Part shown: positions 1-7,244 of the stretch, piece after piece
How the letters are laid out: each line of letters starts with the position of its first letter
Position numbering within the stretch: the stretch's first letter is position 1
From: Bacillota bacterium
Lineage (GTDB): Bacteria > Bacillota > Sulfobacillia > RBS10-35 > JAJYVN01
NCBI GenBank assembly: GCA_021791995.1
Contig: JAJYVN010000024.1
Location: forward strand, 1 to 15,696
DNA length: 15,696 bases
Direction of reading: 5' to 3'
Translations under genes and position numbers: made by a program
Notes under the pieces: model-generated
Database searches by the model: none
The model's input: only the letters and a program-made list of their open reading frames with translations
What the model was told of the DNA's origin: nothing

Positions 1-3000
1 ACGTCTTCCCGACGCCGTCCTGCGCACCGCCCTCCACGCGGATCTCCACGCCTTCACTGTTGAAGGCGGCCAGACCGTTACCAGGCACTGACCCCCCGTT
101 GAGCGACAACAGGGCATTGCGGAAGTGCAGATACTTCCCGCCGAACCGGCCTCGGGTAACCTCCCCCGCGAGGTAAGTGCCCATGACGCGGTCCTGACTC
201 GACAGCTCGTCGTCCTCATACTCAACCAGTTCCTCGCCCTCTTCGATCACCTGCGTTGCCATGTCCGCCACAAGACGCGTGAGATAGTTGCGGGGACGAT
301 GAACCGCACGAATCGAAGGCGCTTTCTCTCCCACCTCCGGCTGCAGCCACCGGTCACCGCGGATCGGCTGCACGAGGGCATCTAGATCCAGGCGCGAAAG
401 CTCGGCAACCTGCGTCAAGAGGTCCGACCGACCGACGAGGTCCTGCGTCCGGCGAAAGCCGAGCCGCGCCGTGATGGAACGCAACTCATCCCCCATGGAA
501 CCAAACAATCGGCACAGGGCGTTGACGGCCGACTCAAACTCTCGGGGTTCAAAGCGCTTGACCCCCTTCTTCATGGCCTCTTCCATGGTTTCCATCTGCG
601 TGGCGATCCCCACATGACAGGTATCGAGTTGGCATCCGCGGCAGATGGTACAACCGATCGCCACCATGGGCATTGTGCCGAAACCGCAGCGATTCGCGCC
701 GAGGCACAGCATCTTCACAACATCAGTCGCAGTTTTCAGCCCACCGTCACACCAGATTTCCACATGTTCACGGAGGCCAGAGGCCACCAACTCGCGGTGC
801 GCCTCTTTCACACCGATCTCCGCAGGTAGGCCCACGTGGCGCAATGCATGTTTACGCGCTGCTCCCGTTCCACCATCGTACCCAGAGAGGGTAATGACAT
901 CTGCCCCCGCCTTGGCAATGCCGACCGCAATCGTCCCGATTCCGGGTACGACCGGTACCTTCACGATCACCCGAGCGAACGGATTGGCCGTCTTCAGTTC
1001 CTCGATGATCTGGGCCAAGTCCTCGATCGAATAGATGTCGTGATTATTCGACGGTGAGATGAGATCGATGCCTGGGCGTGCGTTGCGCGCCGCAGCCACC
1101 TTGGCGGAAACCTTGCTGCCCGGCAGGTGGCCGCCCTCGCCCGGCTTGGCGCCCTGACCGATCTTGATCTCCAGGAGGTTCGATGAGTTGACCAACTGAA
1201 TGTTGACGCCGAAACGCCCAGAGGCGATCTGCTGTCCCCGGTTGTTCGGATACTTGCGCAGCATGTCCTTGATCTCGCCGCCCTCACCGTTGAGCGCGAT
1301 CATGTTCAAGCGATATGCTGCCTCCGCGTAGGCGCGAAAGGCCGTCTCCCCCTGCGATCCGAAGGACATCGAACTGATCACGAATGGGAGATTATGCCCT
1401 CCCACCCCCACCTCCACATCCTCCGGGGCAAGGGGATCCCGTGTGCTATGCAGCGCAAGGCAGTGGCGAAGCGAGATGGGATGGTCCGCCTCCATCTCGG
1501 CCACCTTCTGTTCGAACTCCCCGTAGTGGGCCGGATCCTGCCCCGCCGCCCCCGCATACTTCCACACGAACGGATAGAGCCGAAAAGTGCGGACGGGCCG
1601 TGCCGGCATTGTTCCATCGAGAATGGCTCGCCGCTCTTCGCCCTCCTCGCCAAGGCGCTCCCAGCCAAGTCCAGACGCATCGGACCCCATGTAGTTGGGC
1701 GTGCCAAAGACATCGGCCACCTCTGGACGCAGACCAATCGAGGATGCGAGGCGTCCATACCCACGCACCTCGTGGTTACCCATGGTGGAGATAACCTTCT
1801 CCAAGCCCTTGCGCACACTCTCAAAGAGATTGGCAATCCCCTGCAGTTGGTCTCCGTCGACGGCCTCTCGAGCCAACTCCAACATGCAGTACGGGTTTAC
1901 CGCATCGGCACCAAACCCGATCGCTAACGCGAGGTCGTGGAGATTCCGCACGCCGGCTGAACGCAATAGAATCCCGCAATGGCGGCGGAGACTGAGCCCC
2001 TGCTCCTGCACCTGCCCCCCTTCTTGAAACTGGACACCGCCCACACGTTCCTCGCGCAGGGCCCGGTCAACTGCGGCAACCACGAGGTGCGGGTCCAACA
2101 CCCGGAGTGGTTCGCGAAAGAGGCGCCCGTCGTCCAGCACGATCAGCACAGCACCGCCACGGACGGCACCGAGGGCCTCCCCGGCTAGCCGGTCCAGCGC
2201 CTGCGGTACGGTCTCCTCAACCCTCCGCCCAAGTACCAAGACACACGACGGAAGCTCTCGACAGAGGTCCTCGTACAGCCAGGTCCCAGAGCGCCGTGCG
2301 ACCTCGCGGTATGCCGCGCTGGGAGCCAGCCCGTCACCCCCCAGCACCATTGGTGCAAAGAGTTCAACGCGCGGACCATCCGCTTCGCGCAGGAAATCCG
2401 GGCGGTATCCCACCACTACGCGCGTGGAGAAGTGCTCGATCTCACGTTCCCGGTCGATCGCCGGATTGGTGACAACCGCGACGCTCTCCTTAAAGTAGTC
2501 CGAAAGATTCTGTCGTTCGCGAGACAATGCAGCCAATGGTCCATCAAAGCCCAGCGAGCCAATCGGATCGCGCGGGGTACTTCCCGCCCAGTCGCGAATG
2601 AGATGAACATCATCAAAGTCCCAGGCCCATGCCGCTTGCCACCGCTGGCGTACGGTAGCGGGATCCTGCTCCGGTATGCTGGTGACGGCCGGAACGACCG
2701 TTACCGGTCCCTCCACCGGTCCTCCGCAGGAAATGAATTGACGGTCGCCGTCCCACTGAACGCTGCGGGAGCGGAGGCGCTGTTCCACCTCATGCTGCAC
2801 GCGCGGGTAGTCCAATACCTGGGGCGCTTGGCCCGGGGCCACACAGAGGGCGACCTTCTCCCCCGGCGCCAGCGGGCGCGGATCAAGCACCATGTCCTCG
2901 AGCGGAACAGCACCTTTTTCAGAGGAAAAGAAGAAGTCCTTCTCCGTCTCCCCGAACCAAAGCGGACGAAGCCCAAGGGCGTCCACCGAAAAGACACACT

Positions 3001-4006
3001 CATTCCCATGGCGGGCGACCACTGCCACCGGTCCTTGCGAGAAAGGACCCCAGGTCTGACGCAGGTACATGTACATATCCTGCAAAGCTGGAGGGAACTG
3101 CCGAATCTCATTAATGATCGGCGGGAAAACAATCTCCATGGCTTCCATCAGGGACAGCCCGTAGCGGTGGATCATTCCCGCCAAGCCGCGATCCAGATCC
3201 TGCGAGTCGGACGCTCCAGGCACCAATTCGATGCCCAGCATCTCGACCTCGCGCCGCAACCGACGAATCGTGTTGATCTCGCCGTTATGGCCAAGCAGTG
3301 TGAACGGTTGCACCCTTTGAAAGCTCGAAGTCGTGTTGGTGGAATATCGGTTGTGCCCAAGGGTAACCGACGAGACAAAGTCTGGATCCCGGATCTCTGG
3401 GTAGTAGCGCGTCAGCACCTCGACTGATCCACGCACCTTATAGGCGGAACTACTGCGCGAAAGCGAGCAAACATGGACTGGGTACTCCGCTTCCAGCCGC
3501 AGCAATAGCTCAAACAGGGCACGATCTGCAGCGGCTTCATCCGACTGTTCTGCGAGCCCGGCTACCTGCCAGAACTCAGGCGCCTCTCGCCGCGCACGCT
3601 TGCCCAATCCCGCATCGTCGGCTTCTCCGAGGCGACTCGCAAGCACGCGCACCCCCGCCGCAGAGAAGTCTCGCAGCATCGCGTCAACGAGTTCCGCACT
3701 GCGGGCTCGATACTCCGGAGCCACGAAGATGTGCCCCACCGCAAAGCGAGGGTCATGGGATAACTCCGGATCCAGCCCGTCTGCCTCCAGCCAACGAGAC
3801 CAGAGGGTCCGCTGGATGTCGACAAGGATGCCGCACCCGTCACCCTCTCCAGCCACCTCGCCGGAGCGATGTCCCATTTTGAGCAACCCTTCGAGGGTCC
3901 GCTTCACATTCCCGTGCGTGGCCTGGCCTGACTTGCGCACATTCGCGATGAGGGCACAGGCATCGTGCTCCTCATCGCGAATGATCCAACGTCCCGGTTG
4001 TTCCAT
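1..4006 (-). CDS. gltB: Glutamate synthase large subunit, class II amidotransferase type (partial, 3' end beyond left edge)
   Basis: Glutamate synthase transfers the amide nitrogen of glutamine to 2-oxoglutarate, giving two glutamates in the cytoplasm. The frame is open from the ATG at 4006 to the left edge, about 1335 codons; I checked it in-frame at several places. The start has a GAGGGGAG ribosome site at 4018-4025. Residues 1-16 look like the removable propeptide, leaving Cys17 (in HDACALIA) as N-terminal nucleophile. The amidotransferase domain shows HNRYSTNT and GHNGEINTI. The FMN/synthase domain has GYDGGTGAA, and the [3Fe-4S] ligands fit C-x5-C-x4-C at C1119, C1125 and C1130. The C-terminal beta-helix domain begins at the edge (NGLAAFNSEGVEIRVEGGAQ). 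The N-terminus (KMGHRSGEVAGEGDGCGI) differs from the proteobacterial form and resembles proteins often labelled glutamate synthase-related in Gram-positive and Chloroflexi-like genomes (from memory). No gltD is visible, so the electron donor is unknown. Identity is very secure. Confidence 0.96.
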   Translation of the reverse strand, partial: MEQPGRWIIRDEEHDACALIANVRKSGQATHGNVKRTLEGLLKMGHRSGEVAGEGDGCGILVDIQRTLWSRWLEADGLDPELSHDPRFAVGHIFVAPEYRARSAELVDAMLRDFSAAGVRVLASRLGEADDAGLGKRARREAPEFWQVAGLAEQSDEAAADRALFELLLRLEAEYPVHVCSLSRSSSAYKVRGSVEVLTRYYPEIRDPDFVSSVTLGHNRYSTNTTSSFQRVQPFTLLGHNGEINTIRRLRREVEMLGIELVPGASDSQDLDRGLAGMIHRYGLSLMEAMEIVFPPIINEIRQFPPALQDMYMYLRQTWGPFSQGPVAVVARHGNECVFSVDALGLRPLWFGETEKDFFFSSEKGAVPLEDMVLDPRPLAPGEKVALCVAPGQAPQVLDYPRVQHEVEQRLRSRSVQWDGDRQFISCGGPVEGPVTVVPAVTSIPEQDPATVRQRWQAAWAWDFDDVHLIRDWAGSTPRDPIGSLGFDGPLAALSRERQNLSDYFKESVAVVTNPAIDREREIEHFSTRVVVGYRPDFLREADGPRVELFAPMVLGGDGLAPSAAYREVARRSGTWLYEDLCRELPSCVLVLGRRVEETVPQALDRLAGEALGAVRGGAVLIVLDDGRLFREPLRVLDPHLVVAAVDRALREERVGGVQFQEGGQVQEQGLSLRRHCGILLRSAGVRNLHDLALAIGFGADAVNPYCMLELAREAVDGDQLQGIANLFESVRKGLEKVISTMGNHEVRGYGRLASSIGLRPEVADVFGTPNYMGSDASGLGWERLGEEGEERRAILDGTMPARPVRTFRLYPFVWKYAGAAGQDPAHYGEFEQKVAEMEADHPISLRHCLALHSTRDPLAPEDVEVGVGGHNLPFVISSMSFGSQGETAFRAYAEAAYRLNMIALNGEGGEIKDMLRKYPNNRGQQIASGRFGVNIQLVNSSNLLEIKIGQGAKPGEGGHLPGSKVSAKVAAARNARPGIDLISPSNNHDIYSIEDLAQIIEELKTANPFARVIVKVPVVPGIGTIAVGIAKAGADVITLSGYDGGTGAARKHALRHVGLPAEIGVKEAHRELVASGLREHVEIWCDGGLKTATDVVKMLCLGANRCGFGTMPMVAIGCTICRGCQLDTCHVGIATQMETMEEAMKKGVKRFEPREFESAVNALCRLFGSMGDELRSITARLGFRRTQDLVGRSDLLTQVAELSRLDLDALVQPIRGDRWLQPEVGEKAPSIRAVHRPRNYLTRLVADMATQVIEEGEELVEYEDDELSSQDRVMGTYLAGEVTRGRFGGKYLHFRNALLSLNGGSVPGNGLAAFNSEGVEIRVEGGAQDGVGKT

Positions 4007-4154
4007 CTGTTACCGGTCTCCCCTCAAGCAGCGCCATGACCTTTATGAGGAACCACTGGGACAAAACCCCGCCACGGATACGCATAGCGAAGCTCGGATA
4101 CACTGAAGAGTACCACAGCTACGGGCACTTTGGGAAGCGCGTAGCAAGCGGTCG

Positions 4155-4183
4155 TTGTTCTGGGCGCCCCCACGCGGTATCAT
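4155..4183 (+). promoter_or_regulatory. Predicted sigma-70-type promoter for the small gene at 4211
   Basis: TTGTTC (4155-4160) is separated by exactly 17 bases from TATCAT (4178-4183), which matches five of six consensus -10 positions. Transcription would begin near 4190, leaving about 20 bases of leader with the ribosome site before the start. The spacer contains the 8-bp palindrome GGGCGCCC (4162-4169), a possible operator. Inferred from pattern only. Confidence 0.5.
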
Positions 4184-4197
4184 CATTCCACAGTGTC

Positions 4198-4206
4198 GGG
4201 GAGGGG
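4198..4206 (+). promoter_or_regulatory. Ribosome binding site that decides the start of the 4211 gene
   Basis: GGGGAGGGG contains the core GGAGG at 4200-4204. It lies 6 bases before GTG 4211 and 9 before GTG 4214. It lies downstream of the alternative in-frame GTG at 4193, so it cannot serve that start. Confidence 0.6.
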
Positions 4207-4210
4207 TTCC

Positions 4211-4504
4211 GTGGTGGAAGAGTCAATACAATCTGAACGTCTCAAGTCCGCCTATCTCGAGACGATGATGGAGGACCCGGGGACCAGCATGGAGCAATTC
4301 CTGGATCGGTTAACGGTGAATGACCTTGGGTCTTTCCCCGCGGAAGAAGTCCTCGCCCTGCTCGACGACATCGAACGCGACGTCATTTCCAGTATCTTCA
4401 CACAGGCCGAGGCCCACTCCTCCCTCGCGGAGGAGGCGGGGAGTCGGGTTGAAGAGGCCCGGGCCGAGTTTGATCGTCTACGTGCCCGCATCCGCTCATC
4501 GTAA
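4211..4504 (+). CDS. Small helical protein of unknown function
   Basis: I do not recognise this 97-residue protein. It is acidic in its first half and charged and helical in its second. From residue 7 it runs through SERLKSAYLETMMEDPG, then a segment with FLDRLTVNDLGSF, then PAEEVLALLDDIERDVISSI. It ends in an Ala/Glu/Arg-rich stretch (about residues 60-97) that looks like one long amphipathic helix or short coiled coil. There is no signal peptide, membrane segment or Cys motif. The start is GTG 4211 (or 4214), chosen because a strong ribosome site and a promoter sit directly upstream; GTG 4193 would be nearly leaderless. It is transcribed divergently from the glutamate synthase gene, with about 200 bp between starts, and convergently with the His-rich gene. 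Promoter, ribosome site and open frame make it a likely real gene. A small adaptor or regulator is possible, but nothing in the sequence shows it. Confidence 0.7.
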   Translation: MVEESIQSERLKSAYLETMMEDPGTSMEQFLDRLTVNDLGSFPAEEVLALLDDIERDVISSIFTQAEAHSSLAEEAGSRVEEARAEFDRLRARIRSS

Positions 4505-4665
4505 TTGCTCGGAGCCGACAACACGGCGAGGCCACCCCTGCCACAGATGTTGACCCGGGAGCGATTGTGCCTCGCATGCGATGTGCGTTTTCAGACAGAA
4601 ATCGTCGCACCAATACCCCGCCGCCAGCGTCCTGGGAAGCGCCGACGCCGACCAATAGGCGGCCC

Positions 4666-4683
4666 CGGGGCACAAGAGCCCCG
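4666..4683. terminator. GC hairpin between convergent genes, possible terminator
   Basis: CGGGGC (4666-4671) and GCCCCG (4678-4683) form a perfect 6-bp stem with a 6-base loop. It lies between the ends of the 4211 gene and the His-rich gene. No T-run follows on either strand, so an intrinsic terminator is only weakly supported. Confidence 0.3.
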
Positions 4684-4694
4684 AACCCGCCCAT

Positions 4695-4710
4695 TAGCTG
4701 GGGCCAGCTA
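4695..4710 (+). terminator. Hairpin followed by T-rich tract, possible terminator for the 4211 gene
   Basis: TAGCTG (4695-4700), loop GGGC and CAGCTA (4705-4710) form a 6-bp stem. TTTCTT follows on the plus strand. The hairpin coincides with the TAG stop of the convergent His-rich gene. The stem is short and the T-run broken. Confidence 0.35.
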
Positions 4711-4926
4711 TTTCTTGGTGGACTCGTGGGTAGCGTGGTGCTTCGCAGCCTCCGAAGCGTGCTGCGCGGCCGTCTCGTGATGGCCGTGGGCGTGGTGAGC
4801 CTCCTCCGCCGCCGCGTGGTGGTCTCCCTTCGCGTAGTGCTCCGCTGCCTTCAGGTGATGCTTCGCTGCCTCGGTGTGATGCTCCGCAGCCTTGCGATGA
4901 TGCTCCGCAGCCGGATGCTCTGCCAT
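4708..4926 (-). CDS. Histidine-rich heptad-repeat small protein
   Basis: This 72-residue protein has 19 His (26 %) and is built from a seven-residue unit of the form A-A-[E/K]-H-H-x-[K/E]. Copies start at about residues 6, 13, 20 and 27. A His cluster (H44, H45, H47, H49, H50) follows, then two more looser copies at about 53 and 60. It has no signal peptide or Cys and ends in THESTKK. The heptad period with Ala pairs predicts a helix with a His-lined face, which suits binding of transition metals such as Ni, Zn or Cu, or a pH-sensitive helical bundle. Small AAxHH-repeat proteins occur as hypotheticals in other bacteria, without an assigned role that I know of. The ATG at 4926 was chosen because the repeats begin directly after it and an AAAGGGGG ribosome site lies at 4937-4944. 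An upstream in-frame extension lacks such composition. Gene reality is likely; function is inference. Confidence 0.75.
   Translation of the reverse strand: MAEHPAAEHHRKAAEHHTEAAKHHLKAAEHYAKGDHHAAAEEAHHAHGHHETAAQHASEAAKHHATHESTKK
4839..4922. repeat. Diverged 21-bp tandem repeat encoding the His heptads
   Basis: Units beginning GCTCCGC or GCTTCGC recur every 21 bases (about 4839, 4860, 4881 and 4902), each followed by (A/T)GCC and usually ending GTGAT or ATGAT. This is the DNA counterpart of the seven-residue protein repeat and suggests growth by tandem duplication. Confidence 0.7.
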
Positions 4927-4972
4927 CGTTCTGGAACCCCCTTTCGCGTCTCGAACACATGAACCGTATTTC

Positions 4973-5002
4973 ACTGTACACCTTGTGGAAAGCCACCACA
5001 AG
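4973..5002 (-). promoter_or_regulatory. Predicted promoter of the His-rich gene with overlapping inverted repeat
   Basis: On the minus strand TTGTGG (5001-4996) is separated by 17 bases from TACAGT (4978-4973), which matches four of six -10 positions. A perfect 7-bp inverted repeat, CTTGTGG (4982-4988) and CCACAAG (4996-5002), overlaps the -35 box and spacer. That is a plausible operator position for repression. Pattern evidence only. Confidence 0.4.
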
Positions 5003-5046
5003 TGGCGCCAGTCGTATCCTGCAGTGTATGTGGTCCCCAGACGGAT

Positions 5047-5076
5047 GCATCGCACCCGGACGCGACCGGGTGATGC
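5047..5076 (+). repeat. Long imperfect inverted repeat upstream of the Tat lipoprotein gene
   Basis: GCATC (5047-5051) and ACCCGG (5054-5059) pair with CCGGGT (5066-5071) and GATGC (5072-5076) around the loop ACGCGA, with a 2-base bulge. That makes 11 base pairs ending 36 bases before the ATG at 5113. It could be a leader-RNA hairpin or an operator. There is no T-run, so it is not an obvious terminator. Confidence 0.45.
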
Positions 5077-5112
5077 AGGGGTGGAGCACTTCTCTGCCGA
5101 ACGGTAGAATTT

Positions 5113-7170
5113 ATGGGAACGGATCAAACAGGAGTCTCCCGGCGCCATCTCATCCGGCAAACCGTGGTCGGCACCGCTACCCTCGGTTTTTTGGCCGCGT
5201 GCGGGCAGATCCGCCCGACGCGCACCGCCCAGTGGCGCGCGCTCGAGGATCAGCCGCTCGTGGATACAGCCGCCGTGTACAGCGAACCGGGCGCAACGCC
5301 GGTGCGCATGCTCTGCACCAGCCGCTTCTTTGGCTACGATGCCGCCGTTTCACGCGACTATACCAACTACGGCTGGACGTGGGGTGCGGCCACGAGCCAG
5401 CTCCTCCCGCCCCAGCCCGCGGCGCAAGTCGTGGCCGCCGACGTGCTCGGGCAGGGGACAGATGCCATTGTGGTCTATACCCCCGAGACCCGTCGGGTTG
5501 CATGGTATCCCCCAGGGACATCCGAGCCTGCAGGGCACTACACTCTGCAGGGGCAAGGTTCTCTCTTGGCGGGAGACTTTCGTGGACTCGGTTACGCTGA
5601 CCTGGGCCTGTTCGACGCGCAGGCAGGCGAGCTGCACCTTTTTTGGGGTAATGGCAGCGGCGCGTTCACTTCGGGAAAGTCGATCCGCCTTCCGCTACGC
5701 GGGGGCCAACTGATCGCGGCAGACTTCAATGGGGATGGGCTGGCCGACCTCTGTGCCTACGGGCAAGACGGCGCGATCAGCGTCTTTTGGGGCAACGGCC
5801 ACGGAGGCTTCACATCCCCCACGCGCTCCCAGTGGCCCGAGGCGACGGGGAGTGGACATCTCGTGGCGGGCCACTTCGCCCAAAACCATCAAGCTGATCT
5901 GGCGCTCTACCAAGGGCATGGATTTCCGAATGGGTTCGAGTTCCGTCTCAATCAGGGAAGTGGCGTGTTCGGCCCTACCAGTACACAGATGCAAACACCC
6001 GCCCTGACGCATCTCTGGGCCACCTATCCCTGGTCCGTCCCGGGCGCGCTAGCCTTCGCGGGACGCCTGAATGGCACAAGCGCAGGCATCGCTCTCTGGG
6101 ATCTGTCGACGGGGATTGTAGCGATCGCACCCCTGGGGGGAGTACCCGCCTACAACTACTCCGTCAGTCTGATGCGCCACGGGGACTCCTACCGGCTCTG
6201 GTATGGGGGACGGTGGCAAACCCTCAACCAGAGTGGTGTGGCAGAGCCTAATTGGGACGGGGATCATGTGCTTTCTGCCAACTCTCCAGATGGCGTGCGG
6301 TGGTTCCGCGACCTTGCTGCCCCAGCGATGTATCAGGGCAAGGAGCTCGGCCAGACAGGCTGGTGGACGGGAAACTACCTTCAGCCACAAGTCTTGCTGG
6401 TAGGCGGCACCTACCACATGTTCTGGCAGGCCGAGGTGAACCCAGGGCAGGTGGTCGACACCGGCCAAGTTGCGACAGCACCTGCGGATCGCATCGGCCT
6501 GTCCACCTCGCGTGATGGTGTCAACTGGACCCGTTTGACGAGCCGCGGCGTGGTGGTGAACCTGCCCGATCCTGCCATCACCAAGCTCGGGGACGAGGAG
6601 GCTCTCTACGTCGCGGATGATCCCGATCATCTTCCGTGGTGGCTCTATGTGTTCTACTTCCTCAACGGCCAAGCACAGGGGTATGTGCGGTTGCGCTCGG
6701 ATGACCCCACCACCTTCGACTGGAGTCAGCGCGAACCGACCCAGGGGCTGTCCCAAATCGGCAACGGGAGCGCATACTGCAATGCACCCAGCGGCCGGGT
6801 ATATCTGCGCATCACATTTGTCGGTTCGTCCGCGGTCCGCACCTACGCAGCACTGCAACTCTCCCGGGATGGCCTAAACTGGGCGTTCGGGACTCCAACC
6901 GCCTTCACAAGTGGGGGCAGGGACATCGCGCCCTTAGCGCTCCCGGGCGTCACGGGCGGGATCACCCTGGCCTCATCCCGGAACACCGCCAACAACCGTA
7001 ACGTATACTTTCTTGGAATCTCTTCTCTGGACGGAACGGGACAATTGGTCCAAACCGGAAAGAACACCTACCAAGCGTATTACGCGGCGACAACTGCCAA
7101 TCAGGCAACAGCCCCCGATATCTTTAACTCCCAAATCGGTATCGGTACGGTCACCATTCAGTTCCCGTAA
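5113..7170 (+). CDS. Tat-exported lipoprotein with FG-GAP/VCBS repeats and a GH43/sialidase-like propeller domain
   Basis: This 685-residue protein begins with a twin-arginine signal (SRRHLI, residues 9-14), a hydrophobic stretch and the lipobox LAAC with Cys30. It should be exported folded and lipid-anchored on the outer face. Residues about 100-295 contain four related repeats (near 106, 151, 201 and 250). The third has the calcium-loop motif DFNGDGLADL (204-213), and LFWGNGSGAF and VFWGNGHGGF recur, as in FG-GAP/VCBS beta-propellers. Residues about 340-685 form a second beta-rich region. It has three S-x-D-G-x-x-W motifs (391, 466, 584), typical of sialidase or GH43/GH32-like five-bladed propellers. 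Catalytic residues cannot be assigned, so it may bind rather than cleave glycans. The ribosome site before ATG 5113 is weak. The GGDEF gene follows 74 bp later on the same strand, so co-transcription is possible. The domain calls are by motif; the exact family is uncertain. Confidence 0.85.
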   Translation: MGTDQTGVSRRHLIRQTVVGTATLGFLAACGQIRPTRTAQWRALEDQPLVDTAAVYSEPGATPVRMLCTSRFFGYDAAVSRDYTNYGWTWGAATSQLLPPQPAAQVVAADVLGQGTDAIVVYTPETRRVAWYPPGTSEPAGHYTLQGQGSLLAGDFRGLGYADLGLFDAQAGELHLFWGNGSGAFTSGKSIRLPLRGGQLIAADFNGDGLADLCAYGQDGAISVFWGNGHGGFTSPTRSQWPEATGSGHLVAGHFAQNHQADLALYQGHGFPNGFEFRLNQGSGVFGPTSTQMQTPALTHLWATYPWSVPGALAFAGRLNGTSAGIALWDLSTGIVAIAPLGGVPAYNYSVSLMRHGDSYRLWYGGRWQTLNQSGVAEPNWDGDHVLSANSPDGVRWFRDLAAPAMYQGKELGQTGWWTGNYLQPQVLLVGGTYHMFWQAEVNPGQVVDTGQVATAPADRIGLSTSRDGVNWTRLTSRGVVVNLPDPAITKLGDEEALYVADDPDHLPWWLYVFYFLNGQAQGYVRLRSDDPTTFDWSQREPTQGLSQIGNGSAYCNAPSGRVYLRITFVGSSAVRTYAALQLSRDGLNWAFGTPTAFTSGGRDIAPLALPGVTGGITLASSRNTANNRNVYFLGISSLDGTGQLVQTGKNTYQAYYAATTANQATAPDIFNSQIGIGTVTIQFP

Positions 7171-7244
7171 ACGCACCGCATAGCTTCCTTTGTACCCGCT
7201 GCACTGGAGAAGGGTTCCACCAGCGACCGTCGAAGCAAGCCATT

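Noticed and set aside
2432..3427. Long plus-strand open frame (331 codons) antisense to gltB
   Set aside because: It is codon-aligned antisense to a well-supported glutamate synthase frame, shows no domain-like pattern, and reflects GC-rich codon use that leaves the opposite frame open.
4839..4922. 21-bp repeats as a CRISPR or regulatory iteron array
   Set aside because: The units are contiguous with no spacers and are fully explained as codons of a seven-residue protein repeat.
4567..4962. Plus-strand open frame with repeated LRC/LRS units opposite the His-rich gene
   Set aside because: Its periodicity is only the mirror of the 21-bp repeats of the minus-strand gene; it has no ribosome site at a sensible start.
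6049..6858. Minus-strand 269-codon frame inside the Tat lipoprotein gene
   Set aside because: It lies antisense to a protein with clear signal peptide and propeller motifs, and shows no fold-like pattern of its own.
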